Assembly: GCA_964019055.1 (NCBI GenBank) | Contig: OZ025208.1 | Coordinates: 5,034,453 to 5,098,452, forward strand | From: Anthopleura xanthogrammica | Lineage: Eukaryota > Cnidaria > Anthozoa > Actiniaria > Actiniidae | Length of the DNA: 64,000 nt | Reading direction: 5' to 3' | In this document: one piece after another, positions 30,411 to 42,094 of the stretch | Position numbering within the stretch: position 1 is the first letter of the stretch | Layout of the letters: the number at the start of each line of letters is the position of its first letter | Position numbers and translations under genes: made by a program | Notes under the pieces: generated by a model | The model's database searches: none | Seen by the model: only the letters and a program-made list of their open reading frames with translations | Told to the model about the DNA's origin: nothing

Positions 30411-33400
30411 GTTAGAATGTACTTTATTGGCATGACCTTGCTGATTACAGGTATTGCTAAAGCATGTAACAGTAACTTAATATAAAATTATTTTACAATG
30501 GCTTTTACAAATGAATAAGATATGGGTATATATATATATTCATATAATTTACAAATCAAGGTATTATTGAAGTTAATTATGGTATATTGAATAATTTGAT
30601 AATTTTGATTATTAACATTTCGATTGTCTTAGTTCCATACATTTTAAGATATATTTGGTAAAATAGTATATAACGTTGTTGTTCTTCGACGTCATTAGCG
30701 AGCAAATATATTCTTTTTCTTGATTTATTTTTTTAGTTGTGGAAATTTCATTTTTAATTAAATTAGAGAAATCATTTCTTAGGTTATTATAAAGGTGACA
30801 GTTTAAGATCATGTGTAACTCATTTTCTATTTCGTTTTTATTACATAGTGTGCAGAGACGTTGATCTGTGGGAATATGTAGTTTATGATAACGCCCTGCT
30901 TCTATAGCGAGTTTGTGGTTACTTATTCTTAATTTAGTGAACTGCCTTCTTTGATCAAAATCACGAATCACATCTAGGTATTTTTCAATTTCATTCTTAA
31001 ATGAATTGTAGAAAGAAAGTTTTATCGAATTATTGAGAAGAGTTTCCCAAAATATAACATAATTCTGCTTCATCTTATTGTAGTATTCTGATAAAGTTGG
31101 TTTTGGAGTTGGTCTCTTAAAAATGTTTGCGTCTTTTATGTTATAAAAGTTCAGTGTAAGTAGTAAATTTGAGTGATAGCAAGTTTTTTGTTGAGTATAT
31201 AAAGATTTCGAAATTATCAAGGCTTGCTTTGCTATTGCATTTTCTGGTAAAGAATGTAGATGATTAAGATATTTTAAAGTTAATCTGTCTATGACTAATT
31301 TCAAAGGAAATCTTCCGAGTTCGCCTCTACAGGCGATATTTGACGCTTTGTTATTGACACCAAGATAGTATTTGCAAAAACTTAAATGAGCCTTTTCAGT
31401 TGGTGATTTTTCCCATTTTTCGAGATTGCTATTTTGGTAAACTCCCCAAATTTCACTGGCATAAGTGAGTATAGGCGTTATAAGTGAATCAAATATCCTA
31501 TTTGCCTGTTGCGGCCTTAATTTTTGAAGATCAATGTTACGACTAATCTTATAGAAAGCATGAAGTGCTTTTTCTCTGGATTGTTTCAGGTGGGCAGAAA
31601 AGTTTCCAGTTGAGCTTAATTTAACCCCAAGATAAGTAAATTCTTTCACAATTTCAAGGGGTTTATGATTTAGTGTGAATGATGCCTGTTTTATTTTATC
31701 AGTCTCTCTTTTGCAAAAGATCATGACTTTTGATTTTTTCTCATTAACTGTCATTTGCCATTTTGTGCAAAAGTCGTTTACATAATTAATGCTGTTTTGT
31801 AGACCAATTTTTGATTTCGATATAAGAACTAGATCATCCGCGTATAATAGACTAGTAAGTTTTGAACCATTTGGTAGAATAACCGGATCAGTTCCAATAT
31901 TTTTGTCAAGTAAAGTCGAAAGTTCATTTAAGTATAAGTTAAATAAAAGTGGACTTAAAATGCAACCTTGTCGAACACCACGTTTATATTCGAATGACTT
32001 GGTTCGCTTTGTCCCTAATTTGATAAAACATGTTGATTTGGAGTAAAGATTTTTGATAAGTTTATAGAAATTTCCGTTGATTTTATTTTTAAGTAGTCTA
32101 ATCAACAAACCTTCGTGCCAGATAGAATCAAATGCTTTTTTAAAGTCTATGAAGCAAGCATATATCCTTCCTCCTTTAACATTTGTAACGTGTTTATCAA
32201 TTACAGTACGCAATGTAAAAATATGATCGGAGGTTCTACCATCGGGCAAGAAACCAATTTGAGAATTGTGTAGTGAATTGCAATTTTTTATGAACTTTAA
32301 CAGTCTTTGGTTAAGTATCGCAGAAAAAAGTTTCCCTAAACAGCTCGAGACACAAATACCTCTATAATTACCTGTATCTGAACGATTTCCAGATTTAAAA
32401 ATCGGAGTCAAAGATCCTTCGCACCATGTGTCAGGATAAATTCCCGATTCTAAAATAAGATTAAATAGTTTTTTGTAGATTGGAACCATAATGTCTGCAC
32501 TATGGCGAATCATTTCATTCCTTATTTTATCAGAGGCAGCTGCTTTTTTGTTTTTCAGAGTCTTAATGCATACTAATATTTCTTCGTGTGTTATGATAGC
32601 ATTAAGTAGTGAATTACATTCTCCAGAACTGTTTTTCTCTAAGTTTTGTAATTCTTTTACGAGTTTTGATTGATCTTGAGTTAGTTTTTTGTTTGAATGT
32701 AGTGTTTTAAAGTGTTCAATCCATTGTTCTTCTGTTATTGGTGGAATTTCGTCTTCATGAATGTCTTCATTTGCCGATTTAAGAACTTTCCAAAAGTCAG
32801 AAGTATTAGCGTTATTTTCAAGTTCATCTAGCTTGGTTGCATGAAAATCTTTTTTCTTTGATTTCAATAACCGTTTAAAAGATTTTAGTTCAGTATGATA
32901 TGTTTCTCGAAGAGAGTGATTTGACGGTTCACGATGCTTTTTGTTCGAGATTTTTCTTATTTCTTTTCTCGCATTTTTACATTCGTAGTCAAACCATTTC
33001 TTACAACAAAAGTTCCGTTTCTTTTGTTTACGTTTGGGTTTCTTTTCTTTTAAAGACATTTTAGCCGCTTGCATAAAAATTGATTGCACAAAGTGAGCTG
33101 CTCTATTTATAGACTCTTTGTTTGACGTCGAGAAATCTTTTGTAAGAAATCCATGTATTAAACGAGTTACATTGGGCGATAACATCGCTTGTTTAAATGG
33201 CTCAATACATTCTGTAGTCCATATGAATTGTGGAGATAGATCTTGGAGATTATCTAAGTTTTTCTTACGTGAGTAATTATGTGCGACAGATTGTATCCAA
33301 GTACAAATTGGGCTGTGGTCTGACAAGAAGTTAGGTTGGTCTACAATAAAGTACTTCACATCTTGAAAAACGTGTTGATCTGTGATAATGTAATCAACGG

Positions 33401-33768
33401 TACTTACTCCGTTTTTACCATGATATGTAACTTTACCTAATGAATCACCTTTACTTCGTCCATTGAGAATTTTTAAGTCAAATATCTTGCAGATGTCTAA
33501 TAATCTTTTGCCGTGAGAATTAACAGTGGAATCAAAATTTTTTCGTAACTTTGTATCAAACGACAAGTCGCTGCGGTCATTTTGTATAAAAACATTTCCA
33601 TCCTTGCATATAGAGTCTTTATCTATACCTATTCTAGCATTAAAGTCACCTAGAAGCATTATATTCCCTTTTTTGGCAAAGGTGTCAATATCACTCTCTA
33701 GTTGATCAAAAATCTCTGCGTCGAAATAGTTAGAGTTATCGGACCTCCCACTCAGTCAATAAGTACAT
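30411..33768 (-). mobile_element. 5'-truncated LINE (non-LTR retrotransposon)
   Basis: The coding part is 33768 to 30612; the 3' UTR runs to about 30411, with an AATAAA-type signal (ccaataaagtacattct) at its end. It begins within the endonuclease domain, so the 5' third is missing. The frame is otherwise intact for over 1,000 residues, suggesting a young insertion. Confidence 0.88.
30612..33765 (-). CDS. LINE ORF2: partial AP endonuclease plus reverse transcriptase
   Basis: From the 5' end: LLGDFNARIG and SDHSPI (last motifs of the apurinic-like endonuclease), a Lys-rich linker, then reverse transcriptase: LTPIFKSGNRSDTGNYRGI, IDFKKAFDSIWHEGLL, GVRQGCILSPLLFNLYLNEL, catalytic YADDLVLIS (about 31815-31845), FTYLGVKLSSTGNF. 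The C-terminus carries CTLCNKNEIENELHMILNC, a Cys/His cluster common after RT in Jockey/CR1-group LINEs. The first in-frame Met is at 33659, but coding continues upstream (SDIDTFAKKGN) to about 33765. Nicks target DNA and copies the element RNA. Lacks the endonuclease start, so it is probably not autonomous. Confidence 0.9.
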
Positions 33769-33769
33769 A

Positions 33770-34690
33770 ATGAGTACCAGGTCACCCATCAATGTACTAA
33801 CCTCCGTCGACCGGGCTTGACTCTGTCAGTCTTCGAAGCCCAAGTTTTTCCCACTGGACCACGAATCCAAGAAATTAGCACAACAATAGCTGTGAAAACA
33901 ATACACAATATAGACTAGACTTTGCAACATCAAATTTTCCATCGATTCCGTGCGTGGCAGGTGGTGCAAGGGATTAGTCAGATATGGTCTGGGGGCCGGC
34001 TAGTCTCTCCCCTGATGCTTCGGCTAGAACATCATCCTGCGTAATCCGTACAAATAAGGGCAGGACTTAATTGCCGTCAGGTCTGCGGATGTCTTGGGGG
34101 TATGGCACGGTGGGGAATCGATCATTTTGGAATTAATTGGGAATTTCTTTTGGAAGACCTTGGTTCGAATCCCAACGTATCCTGATAGGAATTTCTTTTT
34201 AGTATTTTTTTTTTCCTTTTCAATTTTTTTTTTTCATCGTTTTAGTATATATATTTTTTCGTTTTAGTATTTTTTTCCCTTTTCATAATTTTTATGTTTT
34301 AGCGATTCAGTTGGTAAATTGCTCGTTTGTTTTGGGTTATCGACTGTTATAACCCAACGATGAATTTTCGCGCGCTGTCATTGGTTCAAATGGGCCACGT
34401 GCAGGACGGGTATCAGGCGATATCCCCCGTCCGAAGTGATATTCGTCCAGCAGAAGGTAAAAACGTTAAGAAAGAAAGTTGATATATGTCATGGTTTTTA
34501 AATGGTATTTTTCATACTGTCAGTGTTTTAATTTTTTTTTACCTACATCTCATCCAACTGGTTTACTATGAAATTATTTGAAAAATCATGCTGAACAACA
34601 AAATTACATTGCCCCCCCTCTTTGCTAATTTAAAATTGCCTTGACCCCCCTATTTTTCTCCGAGCCCCCCTCTAGATAAATAATGACTGG
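33770..34690. other. Region upstream of the LINE, unassigned
   Basis: No gene seen. Near 34100-34200, gtatggcacggtggggaatc and ccttggttcgaatcccaac resemble a tRNA-like B box, so a SINE relic is possible. T-rich sequence follows to 34310. At about 34350-34450 GC-rich sequence with tcgcgcgctgtcattgg resembles a MITE end. Confidence 0.35.
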
Positions 34691-34699
34691 TCCCTTAGA

Positions 34700-34890
34700 A
34701 TAATTATAATAAATAAAGATGACGGTGATTTTTGGAGATGGCGATGATGGTGATGACAATAAATGTGGTAGTGTTGGTGATGGTTGTGGCGGTAGCAATA
34801 GTGGTGGTGATTATGATTATGATGTTTGAAGGTGCTGGTAGTGGTACAAGAATGATGGTAATGATAAATGATGTTGCTGAAGACGTGCAC
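34700..34890. repeat. Degenerate GAT/GGT-rich simple sequence
   Basis: Imperfect gatggt / ggtgat / gtggta triplet repeats over about 180 bp, with no fixed unit. Met/Val-rich and His-rich frames on both strands are artefacts of this. Confidence 0.7.
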
Positions 34891-34899
34891 TTTTATTTT

Positions 34900-35950
34900 C
34901 AGATGTTACGCTCCATTCAGTTAGCACCGATAATAACAGACTCTTTGTCTGCATGCTAAACAGTTCTAGAACAATTTTTAACAAGTTTTTAATGCATTTA
35001 AAAATGCTTTGTAATTGGTTGGTTTATTTTCATTTTTGATCAACAAATCAGACTCAGGCAAAGCAATTCATTTACAAGACGGAAACGAAAAGGGAAGCGG
35101 GCTCAGGAACGATATCAATACTCTAATACGCATGCGTGTTCTATAATCAGTCACTATTTGCATTTGCTTCACAGCACATTGAAATAACTTTGCCATTTTT
35201 TCCATCAGAATCGAAAAGTCCACCCAAAATATGTAAAGATAAATAAACCAATCCCAAGAAAGCTATAACCATAGCAACTGGAGTCTTACAAATCAAGGTC
35301 AAAGCTCAACCTTTAGCTACCTCACATGCACAACCTTTGAAGGCTACTCATGGTCTGGCAACTACTGATAAGATAAAGCAAAAGCAAAACCAACGGTGAT
35401 CTTGCAATGATAGAGACCTTTTTTTAATACCTTGGACAATTATTCACAGAAGGTATCTATCATTGTAAGCTCACCGTTGATCTCGCTTCGATGTAAATGC
35501 ACGGCTAAGCCACCTTTCAGGATGGTGCAGGGAACTGTGAAGAGGACTATTGAAACAAGACACAAGACATGTTTGCAAGCTTTAGACGTTAATCATTTTA
35601 TTCAGTGATAATTAGCTATTGAGCTTTATGCCAAGCATATTCCAAATTCAAAAATCGCTTTCGGGTTCAAAAAGGTTCAATCATCGAAGCTATAGCTAAC
35701 ACCGAAGGGTGTTCTGGGTAAACAGTTGAGGCTAACATGCATATTAGAGTTTCGCAGCCCTCGAACATTGATTCAAGTTGCCAAACCAAGCAATTTGCCA
35801 CTGTCCATGCATGTGTCTGTAAGCAATCATTCTCCAAATGCCCAGGATATCAAGTACTCAGAATAACTCTCGGTCTTCGCTTCTATGATTGATCATTTTA
35901 AACATGAGAACGATATTTGAATTTGGTGTATGGGTAGTTTTATCAAGGGA
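34900..35950. other. No gene recognised
   Basis: AT-rich, with one inverted pair: accaacggtgatcttgcaat (35389) and attgtaagctcaccgttgat (35461), arms of about 25 bp around 50 bp. Nothing else can be supported. Confidence 0.45.
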
Positions 35951-36231
35951 CCACTTTCAGACCAATAGCCCTCCTTTACTCCAGAGATAGCATTTATTGA
36001 CTGGATTCATTGGGCTGTTGTTTTTGCACGTGAATGCATTGGCAAACTCACATGAATTTGCCAAAGGACCAATAATTACCCTGTAAGAGTGAGCAAATGA
36101 TCAAGTTAACATGGGGGTTCATACGAGTCGAGTGTAATCTTAAAATACCTATAAACCCTAATTCAAAATTGTCAGTATATATTCTACATGAAGTGAATAG
36201 TTGAATGGTAAAATATTTTTATTCTCCGTTC

Positions 36232-36374
36232 CGTAGTCTTCCCAATATCCCTTACGATCCGAGCATGAGGTCGAGGTCAGGGTAAAATTTGCAAAAAAAT
36301 GTATAACCATTATGCAAATTTTACCCTGACCTCGACGTCACGCTCGGATCATAAGGGATTGTGGGAAGACTACG
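36232..36374. repeat. Foldback MITE
   Basis: cgtagtcttcccaatatccc...caaaa is mirrored by the complement ending gggaagactacg; arms of about 60 bp with few mismatches (ggtcgaggtcagggtaaaat / attttaccctgacctcgac). Loop of about 20 bp. It lies between M13 blocks B and C. Confidence 0.85.
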
Positions 36375-36404
36375 CAAAGGAGCATATGATTTGAGTGTTC
36401 ATAG

Positions 36405-36530
36405 ACCCCTTGCAGCACGTCGGAATGCAGCTCAATTTGGAGGGCAAAACAATAGGTTCCAATTCTCAGGAGATTGAAATTCTTTTGTTTTGTCCTCCAA
36501 ATTGAGCTGCTTTGACGTCACGTGAAAGGG
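36405..36530. repeat. Foldback repeat
   Basis: Left gcagctcaatttggagg, right cctccaaattgagctgc, extended outward by cccctt/aaaggg; interior 45 bp contains gaattgg/caattct bits. Second of three foldbacks within the M13 intron. Confidence 0.75.
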
Positions 36531-36772
36531 TTGTATACTTCAAATAATGAGTGTGTTGTCATAAGAGGCATTTGAGTTTATTTGTCATCATTTGTAAATT
36601 GAAACACTGATTACTATGAGAAAACAAATTTGCAATTACCTTTCTATAGTAAGACAATGATGTTTATAAATGATGTTTTACTGCCCTAGAAAAGTTTTGT
36701 ATATTGAATAAAGCCTCCAATGACGTCGCACTCATTGGAAGTATAGTGGGAGTGTAACCCGTAAAATCAAAG

Positions 36773-36945
36773 GAATCAAACATTTTTTAGGCGCCATCCA
36801 ATCCGCACAAAAACAAAATCTTAAAATCTTAAAAATCTTAAGAAGTTTATTTTTAATTTTCTAATGTGAACTTATGAACTGGTAAATCACATAATCTTGC
36901 CGTTTGTTGTGATTGGATGGTGCCTAAAAAATGTTTGATCCCTTT
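36773..36945. mobile_element. Short inverted-repeat element
   Basis: Left ggaatcaaacattttttagg then cgccatccaatc; right gattggatggtgcctaaaaa then atgtttgatcc. Inverted arms of about 32 bp with a 100-bp AT-rich interior. Third foldback within the M13 intron. Confidence 0.75.
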
Positions 36946-37254
36946 TTCTATGGAGAGTGCTGATTGAATAGTTATGGAAAAATGTCAAGAATACCTTGAA
37001 AAGTTTATGGTTCGAGTGTCCGCACTTCAACAAACATTTACTAGCCAATGAACAAACCTGATTTTATCATCTGCGAATGCATTCGTAAGACTCATCTGTT
37101 TTCGACGCTCAGGGGTAGCTGAACTACAAAATTTCGGTATAAAGAAATATCTAAAAATAGCAAGCAAATATTTGAGCATAAATAATCAAATTGTTCTAAT
37201 TATTGTTATAGCCAGGGTGCCATATCATATTTTTTCGTGAAAGGAGTAAATGTT

Positions 37255-37405
37255 GGGGTGCAACCACGTGACTCAAAATCCCTTGAGATATAAATAACAA
37301 AGAAACAGCCGCCATCTTGGATGATCTAACAAGAGAATTCTAATGCGAAATGCTTTGTATATACTCAACCAACATGGTGGCTACTGTCGTAAAATTCACC
37401 CCAAG
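37255..37405. mobile_element. Second copy of the TTGGGTGCA element family
   Basis: Shares ordered blocks with 12693-12851: gggtgcaac, tgactcaaaa, ccttgagata, aaacagccgccat, gatctaacaagaga, caaccaacatgg. The right terminus is degraded. Lies in the intron between M13 blocks A and B. Confidence 0.7.
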
Positions 37406-37709
37406 ATTGGCAACGAATGATAAAGGTAAACAAACGAACGAAACACTTGTCGCGGCTAACCTGAGCGAATCCAATATAGAACAGCTGTTCATTGTTAAAA
37501 TTAGTTCCTCGTAGCCTCAATGTCTCACTGGGATTCTGCTTTGCCCAAGCATGTATGACACACAGTTGTTACCTTGTATTTAAAGTTTTCTTATTTCACT
37601 TAGGGGGTGCTCCATGAATGTATTAATGTCTGGCTTTGCTGGGCCATACCAAAGTCCCAGAATTAACAAAAATATTCCTCAACAAAAACCTAATCATGAA
37701 AAAATATTT

Positions 37710-37892
37710 TTAAATGTTAAAAATTGACACTTGTGAATTGAGTGAATTTGTATATGCTTTTAGAAACATGGTGGCATAATCTATATGTACTTGCCTTCTG
37801 TCCAATGGAAGTTCCAGAACACATGCATATGGTGGCCATATTGAACAGTTATTGGATTTGAACACAGGGGCTCCATCAGTGCTCATCATCAA
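37710..37892 (-). pseudogene. tnp2-like transposase fragment
   Basis: Encodes STDGAPVFKSNNCSIWPPYA and CVLELPLDRR, a block found near the start of the tnp2-type transposase core (nTDG.P.fkS...s.WPi.c...ELP...R). The frame ends nearby and flanks are non-coding. Independent of the larger transposase at 38.5-42.1 kb, or a displaced piece of a related element. Confidence 0.6.
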
Positions 37893-38339
37893 GGAAATAT
37901 GAAAGCAGTTCCTATCTGACCTGCTTTCATGATAGACCTTGACGAAGGGTCTTTTTTACAGAGATCCATCTGTGATATCTCTTAATGCTCTTCCTTGTGG
38001 TTGAGTGAGATTTGCCATCTGTATCGTATAGTTTGCCAGAATTGCATCATAGTTATCTAATGATAGGAATTTTCAAATAACATTTGGCTATGGTATTATC
38101 TATCTAAAGTTTGTAGTTTGAGAGAATATATTACTTACACTAAGTTTAATTTAAGTATAGTTTTGAACCCACTAGGTTTATACTGAAAAAAATATTAATG
38201 GAGTGAAGGTCTTTCATGTACTAGGCAAGCACATTTGTCCAGAAAGTCTCATATACTGAACCCAATCAAATATCTGTTGGAGAAATTCCAAAAACAAATT
38301 TACATGCATCTTCAAGCTCATTACAAAAGGTATTTAACA

Positions 38340-38445
38340 AATAGATCTCATTTTTCAGTGTGTGTGTACTCTAATAGATACACAGATGACGTCAAAATGA
38401 GGACCGATGACACAATCCGTGTATCTATACTTTAATCACACACGA
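38340..38445. repeat. Foldback repeat
   Basis: gtgtgtgtactctaatagatacac is mirrored by gtgtatctatactttaatcacacac, followed by aaccaatcaaaatgcgg, a common MITE-type flank. Arms about 25 bp. Confidence 0.6.
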
Positions 38446-38526
38446 ATCACAACCAATCAAAATGCGGGATTTACTAGTGTTGTTGTATAATATGACAATA
38501 TGTTGTATTGTATGAAATGAGCTTAC

Positions 38527-41500
38527 CCTGTATTTTTTTGACTGTTGATTGTGGATAACAGCGATTCTTCACACATTGGCAGATCCAGCTGTTAAACCTC
38601 TCGTAGCCATACATCCACCAGCTATGAACTGGCCCATACATCCTGATTCCATCAACAACGTGATGGAGAATATGCAGGCTTATTATCTACACAAAACAAA
38701 AATGTTACATATATATGTAATATATACAATATGAGTGGCAATGTTGTATGGGATATACAAACATGATATATAAAATTTATATATGTATTGACTATGCTGG
38801 TATTTGTAATGAAACATATATACCCGGTAAACTTAAAATATGTGCACTCCTCGAAAGCTCTGTAATTAAAACATTTTGGAATTTTTCAAGCCAAATACTA
38901 GTGTTTGAAAAGAGTATGCAGACATACCTGAATGCTTATGGGAAAGTCCCTTTCAATCTTAGCACAAACAAGATTGATGTCTTTGTCAAGCTGATCAAGG
39001 TTCTTCACATCTTGAACATCCTGGCATATTTTTGAAAGAACATCTAGCAGCTGGAAAAACGTGGTTCGTTGATGCTCACCAAGGAGGCCTCTCAAACAAA
39101 ATTTTAATATTCCATCAACAGCAAGCTAGTGAATGATCAAAATTAGAAAAACAAAAGTATTAATAAGTGACAATCAATGTGCAGTATATATGTGTCGTCA
39201 AAAACTCATGGATAATTCATAAGCCTTTGAGCCAATTGGGATGATCATACACTTAATGTGCATGGAACTTTATGCTCTATAAAGTTTTCTTCATTTGTAG
39301 TGATTCATAATATATATATAAAGAACACTAATTACAACTTTATCAAATATAGTTGTATCCAAGTTTAGATGAAGGCCTAGAGTCTCATCAAGGGCCAGTT
39401 TCATGCCCACCTACGAGCAAATTTGAGTTTGGCATACAAATTTCAACATTTGTCAGCCTCGATCGTTTGAACTGATGGTGCCTGCCTGTGATGTCAAACT
39501 TCTATAAAAGCATAAAATACCATGTTTGTGACTCTTTTGATCGCTCCGATTGACTCAAAGGCTTATGAATAATTTTTCATGAATTTTTGAAGCAGTTCAA
39601 AAATAGGTTTATCATGATTTATTAGTTTCAAAACCATGGTATAGATGTAACACTACTGCTCCTAATTTATTTAACACTACGTAGTATATTGCACTCTACA
39701 ATATTGTATAATTACTTGTTTCCAATCATGTGACTTCAAATAGGTTCTCTTCGAAAAAATTGGGGAAGGTTTCCATCCATATGCAGTGGGAACTCTTACA
39801 CTAACAGCACGACTGTCTGCTATTTTCAGCTCCTCACTGGACAATACAAATGGGGCATGAGGTAGTACAGGTTTTCCTTTGGATCCTAAAGAATATACAA
39901 TCATGCTGTTAGTATAAACTGTTAGATAGAAAATAATGAATATTAAATTATTCTTTGGGCAAGTATAGTATTTCTAGAACTCAGTCCTTTTTGCTCCATC
40001 ATAGGTTCCAAACTTCTTAAAAGCAAACTTGGCCTAAAGCCTTATTCTTTATCAATTATTCATCAGCTTCTCAGTCTTTGGACCCCCACTAAAACAATTA
40101 AATTATTACCCTTCACAGCAAATTGATCATGATTCGTGGTCACCCAACAATCTTTAAATCTTCCAAATTGCTTTTCAGTATTCCTCACTTTGATGCTGTC
40201 ACCTTTTCCGGTTATTAGATCAAAAAAAAGCCATAACAACATTTTTCAGTGCATGCATCAAGTCAGGTGATGTCTTCTTGGTTCGATCATGGTCTTACAA
40301 CAGCATAAAACAATTGACACCTTTTGAACCAGTTGCTTTCATGATGTTTGCAGCCTGGGTTTTATTTGCTGCTTTGCTGTGGGCAAGGGAACTCCACAGA
40401 ATGTCCAAATTGTCTGTTCTATCAGGTGGGGAATCCTTTTCCGAGCATTTGCCTGGGAATCCTGCTTTGGCTTTACGTAATTCGTGCTGACGTGGGAGAA
40501 AACGTCTATTTCCCAGGAACACGACTTTGTCAAGGGAACTAATTGAGATTCCTGTGGACAAATCATGTTGTAGCCATATGTTACTATATTTCTACAATTT
40601 GAACATTTAGTTCTTGGGTAATAGCACCCCCTGGCACCACATACACATACACACACACACAAAAAAATCCCTGATGATGATGAAGAATAAAAATGGAATA
40701 ACAATTGTACTATACCTCTTAAATCAAGTCTAAGACATAGTTAAGTAATGCCGCTTTGAAAGTAAAAGGTGCCTTTTGGTAGCCATCATAGAAGTTAGCA
40801 CCAACCGTCATCTCTAGAAATTCATCAACTAAAACTTCCAAATACGGATCTACATGTTAGGGTTCACCCCCACCATCTTGTGCTGGAATTATACCAGCAT
40901 ACAACATCATGTTGCCAAACAAGGTTCTTGCATGACGAGGTAGGTTTAGTTGGCTAACCATTATTGGCCACATAGGGTAGGACACTTTGTTTGAACTGAA
41001 GGGATTAACCCCATCAGTGGACATCTGCGCTAGCATACCTCTTGGATCACCTCCAAAAAATCCATCTTAACTGAATGCATGCCTCCATGCAGGACTGTCC
41101 TCAACATCTTTCATGATATCATCTTTTCTTTTTGCACACCCATGACTTTGAATGATTTCGGATATGGTTGTATTCCCAAACATGCGCCTCCATCTTGGAC
41201 CAAGGGGGTAACATATGAACTTTCTTACCGGTATCTTATTACTGGACGAGGAATTGTACCTTTCAGCTCCACAAACCGGACAAGCGTTTAGCCTTGTATA
41301 GTCATAGCGAGCAGTTTTACGATACAAAATTATTTCTACAAGCATGGTGAACTTGTCTTGGCAGTAAAAAGTCTTAAATAAATGAATATGCCTCTTCATA
41401 GGATCCTGGTAGATTATTCGGAACCGGCAAAATACTTCTGTTCAAGGACAAAATTTTCGTCAAGGCTGTCTTACTTGTACCTGGATGTTCAGCCAGCCAT

Positions 41501-42073
41501 GAGAAATACCCAGCAAGAGCCTGAAGAACAGTGTGCGAACTGCCATAATACAGAGGCAAAGAAGCTTTTTTCCTCAAATATATATTGTCATTTTGATTCT
41601 CATAGTCATTATTTAAAACCTCATCGTCGTCACCGTCGACACTACTGACAACGAATGAATAACTTGAAGATGATAAGGAATGAGTCGACGTCAAAGATCT
41701 GCTCATCAGGAGTAGTACTTGAACTTGAACAGGAAATGTGTTCTTCGATATTTCTCACAGCATCATTTACTAGATCTGACTGACGATCTACTTCGATGCT
41801 TCTCACAGCATCATTAGGGAGCTCTAGATCTGCTCGAAGATCTACTAACACACCTTTGCTACCGCCGTTTATACTCTGAACATCATCACTCGAACTAGAG
41901 CTGCTGGAACGATCTTCAAATTCTTGACGTCCAAAGACTTACAGATGTCGATTTATCACTTTCAAAGAATACTTCTTTTTACGCTTGCATACAGAGCAAG
42001 GAGAAGGACGAATAGTTCTTTGCTTTTGAGATGCAGACGACTTTTTAAGCAAGTGTTGTAAAGCAAACGGCAT
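38527..42073 (-). pseudogene. CACTA/EnSpm-type transposase (tnp2 + DUF4218), multi-exon, decayed
   Basis: Minus strand. 42073-41943: MPFALQHLLKKS... with CSVCKRKKKYSLKVINRHL, a zinc-finger-like start. 41940-41067: Ser/Asp-rich linker, then YYGSSHTVLQALAGYFSWL, NACPVCGAERY, YPLGPRWRRMF. 41066-40740: STDGVNPFSSNKVSYPMWPI, QLNLPRHART. 40700-40200: FLGNRRFLPRQHELRKAKAG. 39885-39716: LPHAPFVL...VPTAYGWKP, LKSHDWKQ. 39125-38928 and 38686-38527: FFQLLDVLSKICQ, IERDFPIS, HVVDGIRMYGPVHSWWMYGY, ERFNSWICQ, the DUF4218 block. These blocks in this order are characteristic of tnp2 transposases. Damage: frame change near 41385, another near 41680, in-frame TAA near 40860, possible TAA at 41941. Cannot be active. 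Confidence 0.82.
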
Positions 42074-42094
42074 TTATTCGTTTGAATTTGAATG

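Larger units (their letters stand above)
35957..37565 (-). pseudogene. C-terminal part of an M13 (neprilysin/ECE-like) metallopeptidase, probably broken
   Basis: Three minus-strand blocks in the correct order. (A) about 37560-37461: AWAKQNPSETLRL...NNEQLFYIGFAQ, then a gttagc donor. (B) about 37134-37058: KFCSSATPERRKQMSLTNAF, ending ADDKIR at a gtttgt donor. (C) 36080-35957: [20 protein letters not shown], then [12 protein letters not shown] and a short tail to TGA. These match the M13 end blocks (QLFF.xFAQ.WC; RViGpL.N...FA.AF.C...S.MNP..KC.vW). M13 enzymes are type II membrane zinc peptidases that cleave peptide hormones. Oddities: block B lacks a usable AG in the needed phase (accg stands where an acceptor is expected), no good acceptor precedes A, and no HExxH exon is found upstream, where transposons lie. 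Confidence 0.75.

Noticed and set aside
29649..30433. Three overlapping Ser/His/Phe-rich minus-strand frames
   Set aside because: The 40-bp minisatellite lacks stops in several frames, so these open frames are expected by-products.
34672..34959. His-rich and Met/Val-rich frames
   Set aside because: By-products of a degenerate GAT/GGT repeat.
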